From: Rhodocyclaceae bacterium
GTDB taxonomy: Bacteria > Pseudomonadota > Gammaproteobacteria > Burkholderiales > Usitatibacteraceae
Reading direction: 5' to 3'
DNA: 64,000 nt
NCBI GenBank assembly: GCA_020247545.1
Contig: JADCIX010000034.1
Span: forward strand, 1 to 64,000
In this document: piece by piece, positions 28,948 to 38,083 of the stretch
How positions within the stretch are numbered: position 1 is the first letter of the stretch
Layout: every line of letters begins with the position of its first letter
The notes under the pieces: model-generated
Told to the model about the DNA's origin: nothing
What the model saw: the letters and a program-made list of their open reading frames with translations, nothing else
The model's database searches: none
Translations under genes and position numbers: made by a program

Positions 28948-29298
28948 TTGACATCAAAGACGTCAGGGGATGCCGCCGAGCGATTCGCCGAACAATTTCT
29001 ACTCGCTCGAAAGTTGAAGGTGGTGGCGCGTAACTACCGTTGCCGATTCGGCGAGATCGATCTGATCATGCAAGACGGTGACACGCTGGTGTTTGTTGAG
29101 GTGCGAATGCGTGTTTCAAGCAACTTTGGCGGCGCGGGCGGGAGCATTGACGTCACCAAACAACGACGCCTGGTTGCGACCGCGCAGCACTATCTCGCAG
29201 GGCTACGCGAAACTCCGCCGTGCCGCTTTGATGCCATACTGATGAACGAAATGGACAACGCCAGCGTCGAATGGATTAAGGACGCCTTCAGTGCCTAA
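28948..29298 (+). CDS. yraN: YraN/UPF0102 nuclease-like protein
   Basis: A 116-residue protein of the YraN family. The conserved core GDAAERFAEQFL, NYRCRFGEIDLIMQDGD and LVFVEVRMR is the D/E-x-EVK-like site of the endonuclease-like fold, and VTKQRRLVATAQHYL follows. The biological role is not settled. The start is TTG 28948; no in-frame ATG exists upstream. It lies between lpoA and dolP as in other proteobacteria, but the SIS-domain gene diaA, often found between yraN and dolP, is absent. Confidence 0.88.
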   Translation: MTSKTSGDAAERFAEQFLLARKLKVVARNYRCRFGEIDLIMQDGDTLVFVEVRMRVSSNFGGAGGSIDVTKQRRLVATAQHYLAGLRETPPCRFDAILMNEMDNASVEWIKDAFSA

Positions 29299-29359
29299 GT
29301 GGTCGCCAGCACTGCGCGGCGTTAGTCAGATAATTTCACCCCAATTTGCAGGAGACAAA

Positions 29360-29941
29360 ATGAAACGATTTTTGATGGTGGCTGGGTTGGTAGCGTCAGC
29401 AATTACGCTGCAAGGTTGTTTTCCCATCGCAGCGGTCGGCGTCGGCGCGACTGCACTTGTCGTTGACGACCGTCGCTCAACCGGCTTCTATGTCGAAGAT
29501 GAAAACATCGAATGGAAAGCACGTTCAATCCTGATTGATCGCTTCAAGGACACACACGTCAATGTCACCAGCTTCAATCTCGGCGTATTGCTCACCGGCG
29601 AAGTATCCGATGAAAAAATGAAGGCCGACATTGCCGAGGCGATCCGTAAGGTCGGCAGTGTAAAGAACGTCACCAATGAATTGACCGTTGGTGGCAAATC
29701 CTCACTTGCCGCAAGATCAAACGATGCCTTGATCACCACCAATGTGAAAGCCCGCTTCATTGGGGCCAAGGGATTTTCATCGAACCACGTCAAGGTGGTA
29801 ACGGAAGCCGGCGTTGTTTATTTGATGGGGATCGTCACCAAAGAAGAAGGTGACGCCGCCACCGAGGTGGCGCGGACGACCTCTGGCGTTTCTCGCGTCA
29901 TCAAGGTGTTTGAATATGTCGACAAAGCACCAAAACGCTAG
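29360..29941 (+). CDS. dolP: BON-domain outer-membrane lipoprotein DolP
   Basis: A 193-residue lipoprotein. The signal ends in the lipobox TLQGC (about residues 16-20) and two BON domains follow, roughly 45-115 and 120-190, each with the V-x-G-V-x-L-x-G pattern (FNLGVLLTGEV and AGVVYLMGIV). In E. coli DolP (YraP) supports outer-membrane integrity and BAM function at division sites. Start ATG 29360 has GGAG upstream. It is the last gene of the lpoA-yraN-dolP run. Confidence 0.9.
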   Translation: MKRFLMVAGLVASAITLQGCFPIAAVGVGATALVVDDRRSTGFYVEDENIEWKARSILIDRFKDTHVNVTSFNLGVLLTGEVSDEKMKADIAEAIRKVGSVKNVTNELTVGGKSSLAARSNDALITTNVKARFIGAKGFSSNHVKVVTEAGVVYLMGIVTKEEGDAATEVARTTSGVSRVIKVFEYVDKAPKR

Positions 29942-29981
29942 CTGGAAACTCTATAAACCTACTGCGCAGCCTAAGCTAGAC

Positions 29982-30033
29982 AGGCGTTTTCAGGCACTTT
30001 TGCTTAAAGATGCCCTCAAGTTAGCGAGTTTCG
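29982..30033 (+). repeat. Hairpin repeat family, copy 4
   Basis: GGCGTTTTCAGGCA and a complementary right arm ending AAAGATGCC are followed by a TCAAGTTAGCGAGTTTCG tail. It lies between the convergent dolP and NTF2-like genes, where it could also serve as a terminator, because T-rich sequence follows on the plus strand. Confidence 0.55.
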
Positions 30034-30046
30034 CTTTTTGAAACGA

Positions 30047-30472
30047 CTACGCCATCCGCCGTTTAAGCGTGCGCATCACACTGCCAATGACTGGCAGCTG
30101 TTCATAAAGCTCCCCTGCCGCATCCCAATAATCGCGGTGCGACAAGGCGCGACCGTCAGCCGCAAATCGAATCAGCGACGTACCGTGAATGGTGCGCTTT
30201 AGATCCGGCTTTAGCGATTTGATACGAAAACTAAAGTCCCACACCAACAACACGCGATTATCTTGCTCAATGGTTTCGGTAATCACAAACTTGGGATCGA
30301 TTAGTCGCACAAACATATCGTCGAAGATGTGTTTGATCGCCGCGTGCCCTTGCACCTTGTTGAAAGGATCTTGGAATACCGCATTTTCGGTGTAGAACTC
30401 TTCCAGCCGCGCCACATCGGCGGCGGTAAGATTGTTCCAGTACGAGACAAATCGCTTCAGTGGCGTGGGCAC
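30047..30472 (-). CDS. NTF2-like (SnoaL-type) protein
   Basis: A 141-residue protein of the cystatin-like NTF2 fold. RFVSYWNNLTAADVARLEEFY and YTENAVFQDPFNKVQG are typical openings, and HGTSLIRFAADGRALSHRDYWD fits the C-terminal strands. Members include small enzymes and ligand-binding proteins, and the role here is unknown. It is the last gene of the lipid-modification cluster, nine bases after the SDR gene. Genes of this type recur in the equivalent clusters of other proteobacteria. Confidence 0.8.
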   Translation of the reverse strand: MPTPLKRFVSYWNNLTAADVARLEEFYTENAVFQDPFNKVQGHAAIKHIFDDMFVRLIDPKFVITETIEQDNRVLLVWDFSFRIKSLKPDLKRTIHGTSLIRFAADGRALSHRDYWDAAGELYEQLPVIGSVMRTLKRRMA

Positions 30473-30480
30473 GGGAGAAC

Positions 30481-31260
30481 TTAGAGTTTGGTCGATTTCT
30501 TGATTGCCGGGAAATACAACGAGTACGGCAGGTGACGCAAAGTTTTGAGCATGTTGGTGAAGCGTTTCGGGAAGTGTATTTCAAATTCGCCTTTGGCGAA
30601 TCCCTTTTCAATTTCCAGCGCGGCTGCCTCAGGCGTAATGATAGAGGGCATTTCAAAGTCGTTCTTGTCCGTCATCGGCGTTTTCACAAAGCCCGGATTA
30701 ATCACATAGATATCGAGGCCTTTATCTCTGAGATCCAGGTATAACGTTTCCGCCAGATTAATCAGCGCCGCCTTGGTTGGGCCGTAGACAAGCGACTTTG
30801 GCAGGCCACGATACCCTGCAACTGACGATACCAAGGCGATACCGCCGGCTTTGTTTTTCATGAGGGTCGGTATCACCACCGAAAGTCCGTTCATGAACCC
30901 ACCCCAGTTGATGTCGATCATTTGCTGGGCGACCTTCAAGTCGAGCTCCCATGCGCGCATCGCGGTGTAGTCGCCTGCCATAAAAATCACCAGATCGTAT
31001 CCGCCCCACTTGGTAATCAATTCGGCCTCAGCCGCCTTGATGGTGTCTACCTTGGTGATGTCGAGGGGCAACGCCAATGCGTTTGTCTTGCCAAAACGCG
31101 TCACCATTGCAGCGAGTTTGTCGGCACTACGCGCCGACACCGCCACCTTGGCACCGCGCGAGTGCAATCGCTCAGCCAGAGCTGCGCCGATGCCTGTGGA
31201 AGCACCGATAATCCAGACGCGTTTGGATGACCAGTCGGTGATCTTGTTATTCAGACTCAT
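30481..31260 (-). CDS. Short-chain dehydrogenase/reductase
   Basis: A 259-residue NAD(P)-dependent SDR oxidoreductase. The cofactor loop is IIGASTGIGAALAERL. The catalytic serine is in LVSSVAG and the YGPTK motif supplies tyrosine and lysine, followed by INPGFVKTPM. It is cytosolic, with no membrane span, although the C-terminus is basic and aromatic. The substrate is unknown; its position in the cluster suggests an oxidised fatty acyl or lipid intermediate. It lies nine bases after the DUF3833 gene. Confidence 0.87.
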   Translation of the reverse strand: MSLNNKITDWSSKRVWIIGASTGIGAALAERLHSRGAKVAVSARSADKLAAMVTRFGKTNALALPLDITKVDTIKAAEAELITKWGGYDLVIFMAGDYTAMRAWELDLKVAQQMIDINWGGFMNGLSVVIPTLMKNKAGGIALVSSVAGYRGLPKSLVYGPTKAALINLAETLYLDLRDKGLDIYVINPGFVKTPMTDKNDFEMPSIITPEAAALEIEKGFAKGEFEIHFPKRFTNMLKTLRHLPYSLYFPAIKKSTKL

Positions 31261-31269
31261 AAAGGCTTT

Positions 31270-31830
31270 CTACCGCTTGCGGAAAAAAATGTTGATCTCG
31301 GCGAACTTGATGCCGAACTTGGTCATCACGGTTTGATTGGCGAGTGTTTTGTCATCAATGAGCCACATCCAGTCGTCCATATTGACCTCGTAACTGCCCT
31401 GCTCTGGCGGCAGACGTAATACGTAATTCCATTGCAGCGCATTTCCGCTGGCCACACCGGTGGCTTCGCCCACGACGTCGCCTGCCGTGCCGATGTAACG
31501 GTCGCCGTCTTTGCGAATTTTCCAGATGCGTTTTTCGGTTTTGCCATCTGACCATTTGAAGGACTCATCCAGTGTCCCTTCGTTGCCATTCCATGTGCAG
31601 ACGATTTCGACGTACATGCGTCTGACCACTTTGCCCGATCGGTCTTTGACATAACCCCAGCCATCCACTGTGCCGCTGAAGTACTGGCGAAGGTCCAGCA
31701 CGGGTTTTTCCTGCGCATAGTCGGCAGGTTTTGGTGCCGACGCGCAGCCGGTGATCAGCGCAATAAGCGCTAATCCGAACCACATTTGCCATCTTGATAT
31801 ACATTTCATCATCACATCCTTCGGGTTCAT
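31270..31830 (-). CDS. DUF3833 lipoprotein
   Basis: A 186-residue protein of the DUF3833 family with a signal peptide and lipobox (ALIALITGCAS). The mature part begins with a Pro-rich stretch and then LDLRQYFSGTVDGWGYVKDR, the family hallmark. It is predicted to be beta-rich and lipid-anchored in the envelope. The start ATG 31830 overlaps the MFS stop as ATGA; ATG at 31812 or 31809 is also possible. The function is unknown, but the family almost always occurs with CFA-synthase-like and DUF1365 genes. Confidence 0.83.
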   Translation of the reverse strand: MNPKDVMMKCISRWQMWFGLALIALITGCASAPKPADYAQEKPVLDLRQYFSGTVDGWGYVKDRSGKVVRRMYVEIVCTWNGNEGTLDESFKWSDGKTEKRIWKIRKDGDRYIGTAGDVVGEATGVASGNALQWNYVLRLPPEQGSYEVNMDDWMWLIDDKTLANQTVMTKFGIKFAEINIFFRKR

Positions 31831-33179
31831 GGGTTCGCCTTCTGCACAAGCGGAATTCCGCCTCTAGTGTTGGCAGCACTTCGGACAAAAGGTGAGTACA
31901 ACAATGCCGCCGCCGCAATGGCCTTCAACATGCACGGCAACAACGCATAGATCGCCGCTAGGTAGGTGAGGGATTGGCCGGAATTGGCGCCTTGCGGCAC
32001 ATATCCCAGCATCGCCAGTGCGGGTAACGCGATGCCGGCGGCCAGCGCCAGATTCATCTTCGTCACCAAGTTCCAAAGACCGAAATAGGCACCTTCGTTT
32101 CTGCCGTGTCCCGCGCGCTCATCATCGTCGATCACGTCCGCCAATATCGATGGGGGTAAAGCCAGATCTGCGCCTAACCCAAGGCCTGACAGCACACAGA
32201 TGATGCCAAACGCCACCACGTCACCGGCACCCAACATAAACGCCCAGACAAACGCGACAATGGAAACCAACATTCCTACCAGCCACGCGCGGCCCTTGCC
32301 GATACGCGCCGACAACCAAACCCACAGAGGCATACCCGCCGCCCCGGCGGCGAAGTAGGCAATTAGGAATACGGCAGCCTGCGCTGGTGCCTTAATCACA
32401 TCCTCGATAAAGAAGAGCACCAATGTAGCGGGGATTGATGCCGCGATACCGTTAAACACAAACACCAATAAAAGACTCTTGAAGCGAAGATTCTTCAGCG
32501 GCAGCAGCATGTTCGAGAACGCACCTTTGCTGACGGTAGCAATACGTATCTGCGGCGCCGGCGATAACCACACCGTCAAGGTCACCATCACCAATATGAA
32601 CGGGATAAAGATCAAAGCAAAGATTACGTACCCTTCGCGCGGTCCGTATTGGCTCGACAAGATCTGTGGCAACGCCGCAGCAAGAAACACGCCGATGAGT
32701 CCGAAGCCCTCGCGAAACGAGACCACACGTGTTCGTTCCACCGGATCGTCGGAGATTTCCGCTCCATACGCCTGATAGCTGATTTGCAGCATGGAGAACG
32801 CGGTGTAGACGACCAAAAGCATCGCCACCAACCACCACATCATCAGATTGGCGGAAAGCGCGGGGGGATTGAATAAACCAAGCATCGATGCGGCGAGCAA
32901 TGGTGCCCCGGCAGCCACCCAGACAAACCGCCCCCACTTTGTGTGTCTGGTGCGATCACTCCAGTAGCCCAGCAGGGGGTCTTGGATGGCATCAAATACT
33001 CTTGCTGCGAGCAACAGCCCACCGATAGCAGTCAGGCTGACGCCAATCACGTCCGCATAAAACTTTGGCACGTTGACGTAAATTGGCAACGCCGCCATCG
33101 CCAGCGGAATCGAGGCGAGCGAGTATGCGATCAACCGCCAGGTGCTTGTCCTAGCTTGGATGATGGGGGAAGATGACAT
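31827..33179 (-). CDS. MFS transporter, GPH-like
   Basis: A 450-residue membrane protein with about twelve hydrophobic spans. The FDAIQDPLLGYWSDRTRHTKWGR loop between spans 2 and 3 is typical of the glycoside-pentoside-hexuronide branch of the major facilitator superfamily. Members inside these lipid clusters are not proven sugar carriers, and the context suggests movement of a lipid or a cofactor. It overlaps the DUF3833 gene by four bases and follows the chalcone-isomerase-like gene by 11. Confidence 0.85.
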   Translation of the reverse strand: MSSSPIIQARTSTWRLIAYSLASIPLAMAALPIYVNVPKFYADVIGVSLTAIGGLLLAARVFDAIQDPLLGYWSDRTRHTKWGRFVWVAAGAPLLAASMLGLFNPPALSANLMMWWLVAMLLVVYTAFSMLQISYQAYGAEISDDPVERTRVVSFREGFGLIGVFLAAALPQILSSQYGPREGYVIFALIFIPFILVMVTLTVWLSPAPQIRIATVSKGAFSNMLLPLKNLRFKSLLLVFVFNGIAASIPATLVLFFIEDVIKAPAQAAVFLIAYFAAGAAGMPLWVWLSARIGKGRAWLVGMLVSIVAFVWAFMLGAGDVVAFGIICVLSGLGLGADLALPPSILADVIDDDERAGHGRNEGAYFGLWNLVTKMNLALAAGIALPALAMLGYVPQGANSGQSLTYLAAIYALLPCMLKAIAAAALLYSPFVRSAANTRGGIPLVQKANP

Positions 33180-33190
33180 ATCAGGCGCGT

Positions 33191-33748
33191 TTATTTTCCG
33201 CCCAACAGGCGCTCACGCAGACGGGGTTCGCTGGTTTTTTCCGACAGCCAGATGCCAAAAAATGCCTTGGCAAACTCGGGGTCAGGCACCGCCGCGATAA
33301 ACTTCTCGCGCGAGTAGAAACGCGCCTCCTTGCCCGGCACTGATACACCGACCAACGTGTCACCTTGTTTCACATCGGGAAACACTTTGGTCATTATTTC
33401 GGTCCATCGCTTGAGTTTTGCCTCATCGGTGTAACCAATCTTGCGCATCTCTTCCGCGCTACGTTTGGCGATCTCAGCGCCCTTTAAGCCCAAGTCGTAG
33501 ACAAGCTCCAACGCAAAAAATTCATCGTCACGATGTGGCCGGTCAGGCGTCCATAGGCGAATGTCATAAACCTTCAAACCAAAAAATCGCATCACAGCCT
33601 CGCCACGACGCGTGAGGGTTTTGTCGCCCAGTACGTCAGCACTGATCGGCGCGGGAAGACCGGTGGATTGTGCCTCAACCATTATTGTCGACAGCCCGAG
33701 GAATGCGACCACCCCGGCGGCGACTTTGCGAAAACTCAGTGAATTCAT
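33191..33748 (-). CDS. Chalcone isomerase-like exported protein
   Basis: A 185-residue protein with a signal peptide (AAGVVAFLGLSTIMVEA) and then a chalcone-isomerase-like domain: RRGEAVMRFFGLKVYDIRLW, ALELVYDLGLKGAEIAKRSAEEM and the C-terminal FAKAFFGIWLSEKTS. The bacterial proteins of this fold bind fatty-acid-like ligands in some cases, and catalysis is not shown. It sits between the CFA-like methyltransferase and the MFS carrier, with spacings of 14 and 11 bases. Confidence 0.82.
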   Translation of the reverse strand: MNSLSFRKVAAGVVAFLGLSTIMVEAQSTGLPAPISADVLGDKTLTRRGEAVMRFFGLKVYDIRLWTPDRPHRDDEFFALELVYDLGLKGAEIAKRSAEEMRKIGYTDEAKLKRWTEIMTKVFPDVKQGDTLVGVSVPGKEARFYSREKFIAAVPDPEFAKAFFGIWLSEKTSEPRLRERLLGGK

Positions 33749-33762
33749 ATAACCCCCAATCG

Positions 33763-34992
33763 TTAATGTTTGACTCGCGTAAGCATGACCTGCATCACGT
33801 CAGTTCGACCGGATTCAAACCCCGCCTCGCAGTAACAAAGGTAGAAGCGCCATATCTGCAGAAACTTCTCATCAAACCCAAGCGGCTTGATTTTTTCCGC
33901 TTGAGCATTGACGCCTTGCAGCCAGCGACGCAGCGTCTCAGCGTAATCTTTGCCAAACAGATACGGTTCGCCAGCTTCAAGCCCGGCGTGGTTTGCGTCG
34001 GAAACAAAACGATTTACGGGTGCCAGCATGCCGCCCGGGAAAATGTACTCACGAATAAAGTCACTAGTGGCCCGGTAGCGTGCAAATGCGGCTTCATCGA
34101 TGGTGATCGTCTGCACCACCGCTCTGCCGCCCGGTTTCAGACGGTCATGTACGGCCTTGAAATAAGTTGGCCAGAAGCGCTCACCAACGGCCTCAAACAT
34201 CTCGATGGATACAACGTGATCGTAATGCGCGGTCACGTCGCGATAATCGATGAGCTCGAAGCTTGCCTTGTCGGCGATACCCGCCGCCGCAATACGGGTT
34301 TTTGCAAACGCGAGTTGTTCGCGTGAGAGAGTGATACCGTGGACCTTGACCCTGCGGGTTTTAGCCGCGTGTTCAGCAAACCCGCCCCACCCGCAGCCAA
34401 CTTCTAGGATCGTCTCGCCCGGCTTAGGATCAAGCAGTTGCAAAATTCGTTCGTACTTTGCTGTCTGAGCGATCTCCAATGGGAGTGTGTAGTCGCCAGA
34501 GAATATCGCAGCCGAGTAGGTCATGGTAGGATCAAGCCACAGCTTGTAGAAGTCGTTCGACAGATCGTAATGCGCAGATATGTTTCTCTTCGATCCGCTG
34601 CGTGTGTTACTGCGGAGCAGGTGTTTGAGCCGGAAGAACAATGCGACCAAAGGCTTGCCGTAAAAAACTTTCTCCAATGCCCGCTGGTTGAGCGCGCAGA
34701 GCGTCAAGAACGCGGTGAGATTGGAAGTAAACAGTCGGTGATCCCTGTAACACTCAGAGAGACCGATCTCGGCAGACTTCAGCACCTCCTTGGCGACATC
34801 CCAGTCAGCAAATCGAAGATCAGCATGCGGACCATCACGAACCCCTTTGAAGGTTGTGGTGTTTCCCTCCGGCGAGGTGAAGGTGAGCACACCCGTATCG
34901 ATGTTGGTTAACACCCGATAAAGCAGCTTGGCTGATGCTGGCAAGTGCCCGGGAAGTGTTTCGTTAGCGGCAGGGTATTCTTGGGTTGACAT
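33763..34992 (-). CDS. Cyclopropane-fatty-acid synthase-like methyltransferase
   Basis: A 409-residue SAM-dependent enzyme acting on unsaturated acyl chains of phospholipids. The N-terminal lipid-binding region is followed by NISAHYDLSNDFYKLWLDPTM, the SAM loop ILEVGCGWGGFAEHAA, VSIEMFEAVG and FIFPGG-like sequence (REYIFPGGMLAP). C-terminal FYLCYCEAGF is family-typical. Together with the FAD oxidoreductase it may methylate rather than cyclopropanate, as in furan fatty acid synthesis in Rhodobacter. That is inference from gene content. Confidence 0.88.
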   Translation of the reverse strand: MSTQEYPAANETLPGHLPASAKLLYRVLTNIDTGVLTFTSPEGNTTTFKGVRDGPHADLRFADWDVAKEVLKSAEIGLSECYRDHRLFTSNLTAFLTLCALNQRALEKVFYGKPLVALFFRLKHLLRSNTRSGSKRNISAHYDLSNDFYKLWLDPTMTYSAAIFSGDYTLPLEIAQTAKYERILQLLDPKPGETILEVGCGWGGFAEHAAKTRRVKVHGITLSREQLAFAKTRIAAAGIADKASFELIDYRDVTAHYDHVVSIEMFEAVGERFWPTYFKAVHDRLKPGGRAVVQTITIDEAAFARYRATSDFIREYIFPGGMLAPVNRFVSDANHAGLEAGEPYLFGKDYAETLRRWLQGVNAQAEKIKPLGFDEKFLQIWRFYLCYCEAGFESGRTDVMQVMLTRVKH

Positions 34993-35046
34993 ACACGTTT
35001 GACTGCGATTCGAATATTGGGAAAATCGGGCCGGCTGTTATTTTGG

Positions 35047-35829
35047 TTACGGATAGCTACGACTGGTCGACAAACTTGGCGGCTCGGGTTTTGCAAAAAA
35101 CGGCACACTCTTTCTCCACAGCTTCCACGCCTGCCAGTGTATGCGGGCGACTACACCAAGGGTCATGAGCGGAAACGTCAGGAAAGTGGAGATCGCACTG
35201 GCGCTCGTGAGCGACTGTGGCGTGCCGTGAATGGTGGTGACAATCAATTTGTCTTCATCCCCATTGCCATCGTAGTGATCAATCTGTGCGAACGCGCGTC
35301 CGGCGTCTTGCTCAAACCGAAAGCGATAGTAGCCGCGAATTTCACAAAACGGCGACACGTGGAATACCTTGCGCGCAACGAGCCAATCGGATGTCAGGAT
35401 CGGCTCACCATTTCCATGTGCAATAAGATAGTTGTGGCGCTCGCCAAAGGTATTACTCACCTCGCAAATTGCCGCGCGCATGACACCCATCTTATCGTAG
35501 CAGAAGTAAATCGAAATCGGATTAAAAGCATACCCAAGCAGACGTGGAAAGGTCTGCAACACAATTTCACCGTCGGCAGCCGTTAATCCGTTCGTTTCCA
35601 GTAGCTCCCGCGCCCATTGCTCAACACTCGTCCCATCGCGTGCGCCATAGTCGTTGGTGTGGAGCGAAAGAAGGTTAAAGCGATCCACAGAGAACCAGCG
35701 GTTGCCTGCAGCCTTCCACTGCGATAGCGGCAGTCGTAAAAAAAAAACACCGTAGGAAAACTGGTGCGTCACTGGGCGTAAGCGCCGATGCATCACTTTG
35801 CCCAAGCAAATTTCGGCTAGAAAGCGCAT
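35047..35829 (-). CDS. DUF1365 protein
   Basis: A 260-residue protein of the DUF1365 family. CLGKVMHRRLRPVTHQFSYG at the N-terminus, LGYAFNPISIYFCYD, EVSNTFGERHNY and KVFHVSPFCEIRGYYRF are its hallmarks. One hydrophobic stretch near the C-terminus (STFLTFPLMTLGVVARIHW) suggests membrane association. The function is unknown. It lies five bases after the FAD oxidoreductase gene, the near-invariant partner in these lipid clusters, and 54 bases before the CFA-like gene. Confidence 0.87.
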   Translation of the reverse strand: MRFLAEICLGKVMHRRLRPVTHQFSYGVFFLRLPLSQWKAAGNRWFSVDRFNLLSLHTNDYGARDGTSVEQWARELLETNGLTAADGEIVLQTFPRLLGYAFNPISIYFCYDKMGVMRAAICEVSNTFGERHNYLIAHGNGEPILTSDWLVARKVFHVSPFCEIRGYYRFRFEQDAGRAFAQIDHYDGNGDEDKLIVTTIHGTPQSLTSASAISTFLTFPLMTLGVVARIHWQAWKLWRKSVPFFAKPEPPSLSTSRSYP

Positions 35830-35834
35830 CTTGT

Positions 35835-37208
35835 CTATAAACCCGCGAGTGGGAGTGAATCATCGACGCCGGGATAGGCCGACAATAGGTCGTTTGCAGC
35901 AGGAGTATTCGTCTCCCATGGGGTTTTAGCGCCCAGTGCGCGAGCAACCGCAATACCCGACATCAAACCATCCTCATGAAAACCGTAACGCGTCCATGCG
36001 CCTGCGAACCAGGTGTTATTGGTGCCTTGAAGTTTGCGCAAGTCACGTTTTGCACCGACACTTTCCGGTAGGAATAGCGGATGGTCGTAACTGATGGTCT
36101 TGATCACTTTGGCTGGGTCTATCGTTTGCAAAGGATTCATGGTGACCATAATGGGCGAGGTGAACGGCAATGGTTGCAGCTTGTTAAGCAAGTACGTCAA
36201 GGACACCGGCGAATCATTTTGGCTCGATTGATGTTTGAAGGCCGCGTGATAATTCCATGATGCCCACGCGCGTTTTCGGTCGGGTAACAGTGCCCGGTCT
36301 GTATGCAGCACGGCGGTGTTGGGGAGGTAACGAATCGCACGCAACACGCGACGCTCATCCGAGCTGGGATCGGCCAGCAATGCCAGCGACTCATCGGAGT
36401 GACCTGCCATCACGACGTGGTCAAACATTTCTTCACCTGATGCCGTGATGATACCGACACCATTGGATTTTCGCCGGATGGCGCTAATCTTGGCGTTTAG
36501 TCGGATATCGTTGAGTTGCGCGCGTAGTCTCTCCACGTAGTGACGCGCACCGCCTTTGATGGTCCGCCACTTCGGCCTGTTGTTAACCGAGATTAGTCCG
36601 TGATTTGCGCAGAAGGTGATGAACGTGGCAAGCGGAAAATTTGCAATTTGTTTAGTCGGTGTCGACCAGATACAGGCTGCCATCGGAACCAAGTACCAGT
36701 CACGGAATGCCCTACCGAACCGATGTGTATCGAGATACTCTCCGAGCGTTCCAGACAATTTGGACTTGTGTGCCGACATCTCCGTCGCGGCCTTATTGAA
36801 TCGAAGCAGATCCCACAACATGCCGAGAAACGCGGGCTTGAACAGATTGCTCGGCTGCGCAAACACTGTAAAAATGTCATCTGAACCGCACCACTCGATA
36901 CGACTTCGCCCACTCGAGTCGGTCAGCTTGATTCCGAATGACATGTCTGATTGCGCCGTATGGACCCCGAGGTGCTGCAGCATCTGAATAAAGTTCGGAT
37001 AGGTCCAATCGTTGAACACCAGAAAGCCGGTATCGACCGGGAAACTTTTGCCGTCGACGTGGACATCAATGGTATTGGTATGACCACCAAGGTAGTCGTT
37101 TTTTTCAAAAAGCGTCACCTGCGGTGCGGATGCCAGTGACGAGTACTTGGACAAAAGCCATGCACAAGACAACCCCGAAATTCCTGCGCCAACCACAGCG
37201 ATCTTCAT
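35835..37208 (-). CDS. FAD-dependent amine-oxidase-fold oxidoreductase
   Basis: A 457-residue flavoprotein. The dinucleotide loop IAVVGAGISGLSCAWLL is at the N-terminus, followed by FEKNDYLGGHTNT and FPVDTGFLVFND. The C-terminal FAD segment is WFAGAWTRYGFHEDGLMSG. It is the first gene of the cluster and is read from the divergent region with tetR. Related proteins beside CFA-like enzymes are proposed to desaturate methylated acyl chains. The assignment to that reaction is by context. Confidence 0.85.
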   Translation of the reverse strand: MKIAVVGAGISGLSCAWLLSKYSSLASAPQVTLFEKNDYLGGHTNTIDVHVDGKSFPVDTGFLVFNDWTYPNFIQMLQHLGVHTAQSDMSFGIKLTDSSGRSRIEWCGSDDIFTVFAQPSNLFKPAFLGMLWDLLRFNKAATEMSAHKSKLSGTLGEYLDTHRFGRAFRDWYLVPMAACIWSTPTKQIANFPLATFITFCANHGLISVNNRPKWRTIKGGARHYVERLRAQLNDIRLNAKISAIRRKSNGVGIITASGEEMFDHVVMAGHSDESLALLADPSSDERRVLRAIRYLPNTAVLHTDRALLPDRKRAWASWNYHAAFKHQSSQNDSPVSLTYLLNKLQPLPFTSPIMVTMNPLQTIDPAKVIKTISYDHPLFLPESVGAKRDLRKLQGTNNTWFAGAWTRYGFHEDGLMSGIAVARALGAKTPWETNTPAANDLLSAYPGVDDSLPLAGL

Positions 37209-37292
37209 TGACTGTTCCTACCATGCGGGTGAAATCAAAACTTGACGATTTGGCAGTTTGCGCAACACGTGGCACAATCTGGCTTACCACTA

Positions 37293-37319
37293 TAGTCATT
37301 TTGTGACCAGTTAGTCATT
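37293..37319. promoter_or_regulatory. Candidate TetR operator, divergent region
   Basis: The 147 bases between the FAD oxidoreductase and tetR genes hold two direct TAGTCATT copies (37293-37300 and 37312-37319). Across the second lies an inverted TGAC-N6-GTCA (37304-37317). TetR-family repressors often bind such sites between their own gene and a divergent target. No clear -35/-10 pair could be fixed around it. Confidence 0.4.
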
Positions 37320-37355
37320 GCTTGAACTTAAAAGTTCTTTTCCGGTCGATTAAAA

Positions 37356-37988
37356 ATGTTGGTGCTGAAAACTCCCTTTAAAAAACAACAGTTTGAAGCG
37401 CGCGAGGAAGCCATCCTCGATGCCGTAAATCGACTGCTGTCCGAAAAGGGCTTCGACCTTATGACCATGGACGATGTCGCCGATGCGGTTGGCGTGGCAA
37501 AGGGCAGTTTATACAAACATTTCTCATCCAAAGAGCGCTTGGCCGCAGCGGCCATGTCGCGACTGCTCTCTCAGACGCTCGATGTACTCGATGGGTTTCC
37601 CGAACAGTGGACGGCACGGCGGCGGCTGGAGGAGATCTTGCGCTGGACACTTCAGCACCGATTGCGCGGCGGGGTTCCGCATCTACCCTCGACACGCGGC
37701 GCATTTCAGCGCGCGCTGATGATGAACATCGAGTATCTGGCGTTGGCGTTAAAGGTGAACAAACGTTTTTACGCATTAGCCGCAGAAGCGAGAAGGAACG
37801 GCGAGATTAGCGCGCTTTTTGGCGATGATGTTGTGGTCTACACGTTGTACGCGAGATCTTGTGATCCAACCCTAGAGTTTCTGCAAAAGGCGGGGGCACT
37901 GAAGGACGATCAAATTGTGGAAGCCATGGTGCAGACCACGTTCGGTGGCTTGCGTGCGAGACCTGACCAGCCAAGTTCATCAAATTGA
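37356..37988 (+). CDS. TetR/AcrR-family regulator
   Basis: A 210-residue regulator. The N-terminal helix-turn-helix reads AILDAVNRLLSEKGFDLMTM then DDVADAVGVAKGSLYKHF, matching the TetR family. The C-terminal ligand domain is diverged, so the inducer cannot be named. The gene is divergent from the eight-gene lipid cluster and is followed 96 bases later by a diiron protein gene. It may control both sides in response to membrane lipid state. The start ATG 37356 has no strong ribosome-binding site. Confidence 0.88.
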   Translation: MLVLKTPFKKQQFEAREEAILDAVNRLLSEKGFDLMTMDDVADAVGVAKGSLYKHFSSKERLAAAAMSRLLSQTLDVLDGFPEQWTARRRLEEILRWTLQHRLRGGVPHLPSTRGAFQRALMMNIEYLALALKVNKRFYALAAEARRNGEISALFGDDVVVYTLYARSCDPTLEFLQKAGALKDDQIVEAMVQTTFGGLRARPDQPSSSN

Positions 37989-38083
37989 CCTGGCCACATG
38001 CTCAAATTAACCAATAGACTCCTGTCATCAACATCCGCTATCCCGGCACTAACGCAATAGCGACTACCCAAAGACCAATCACT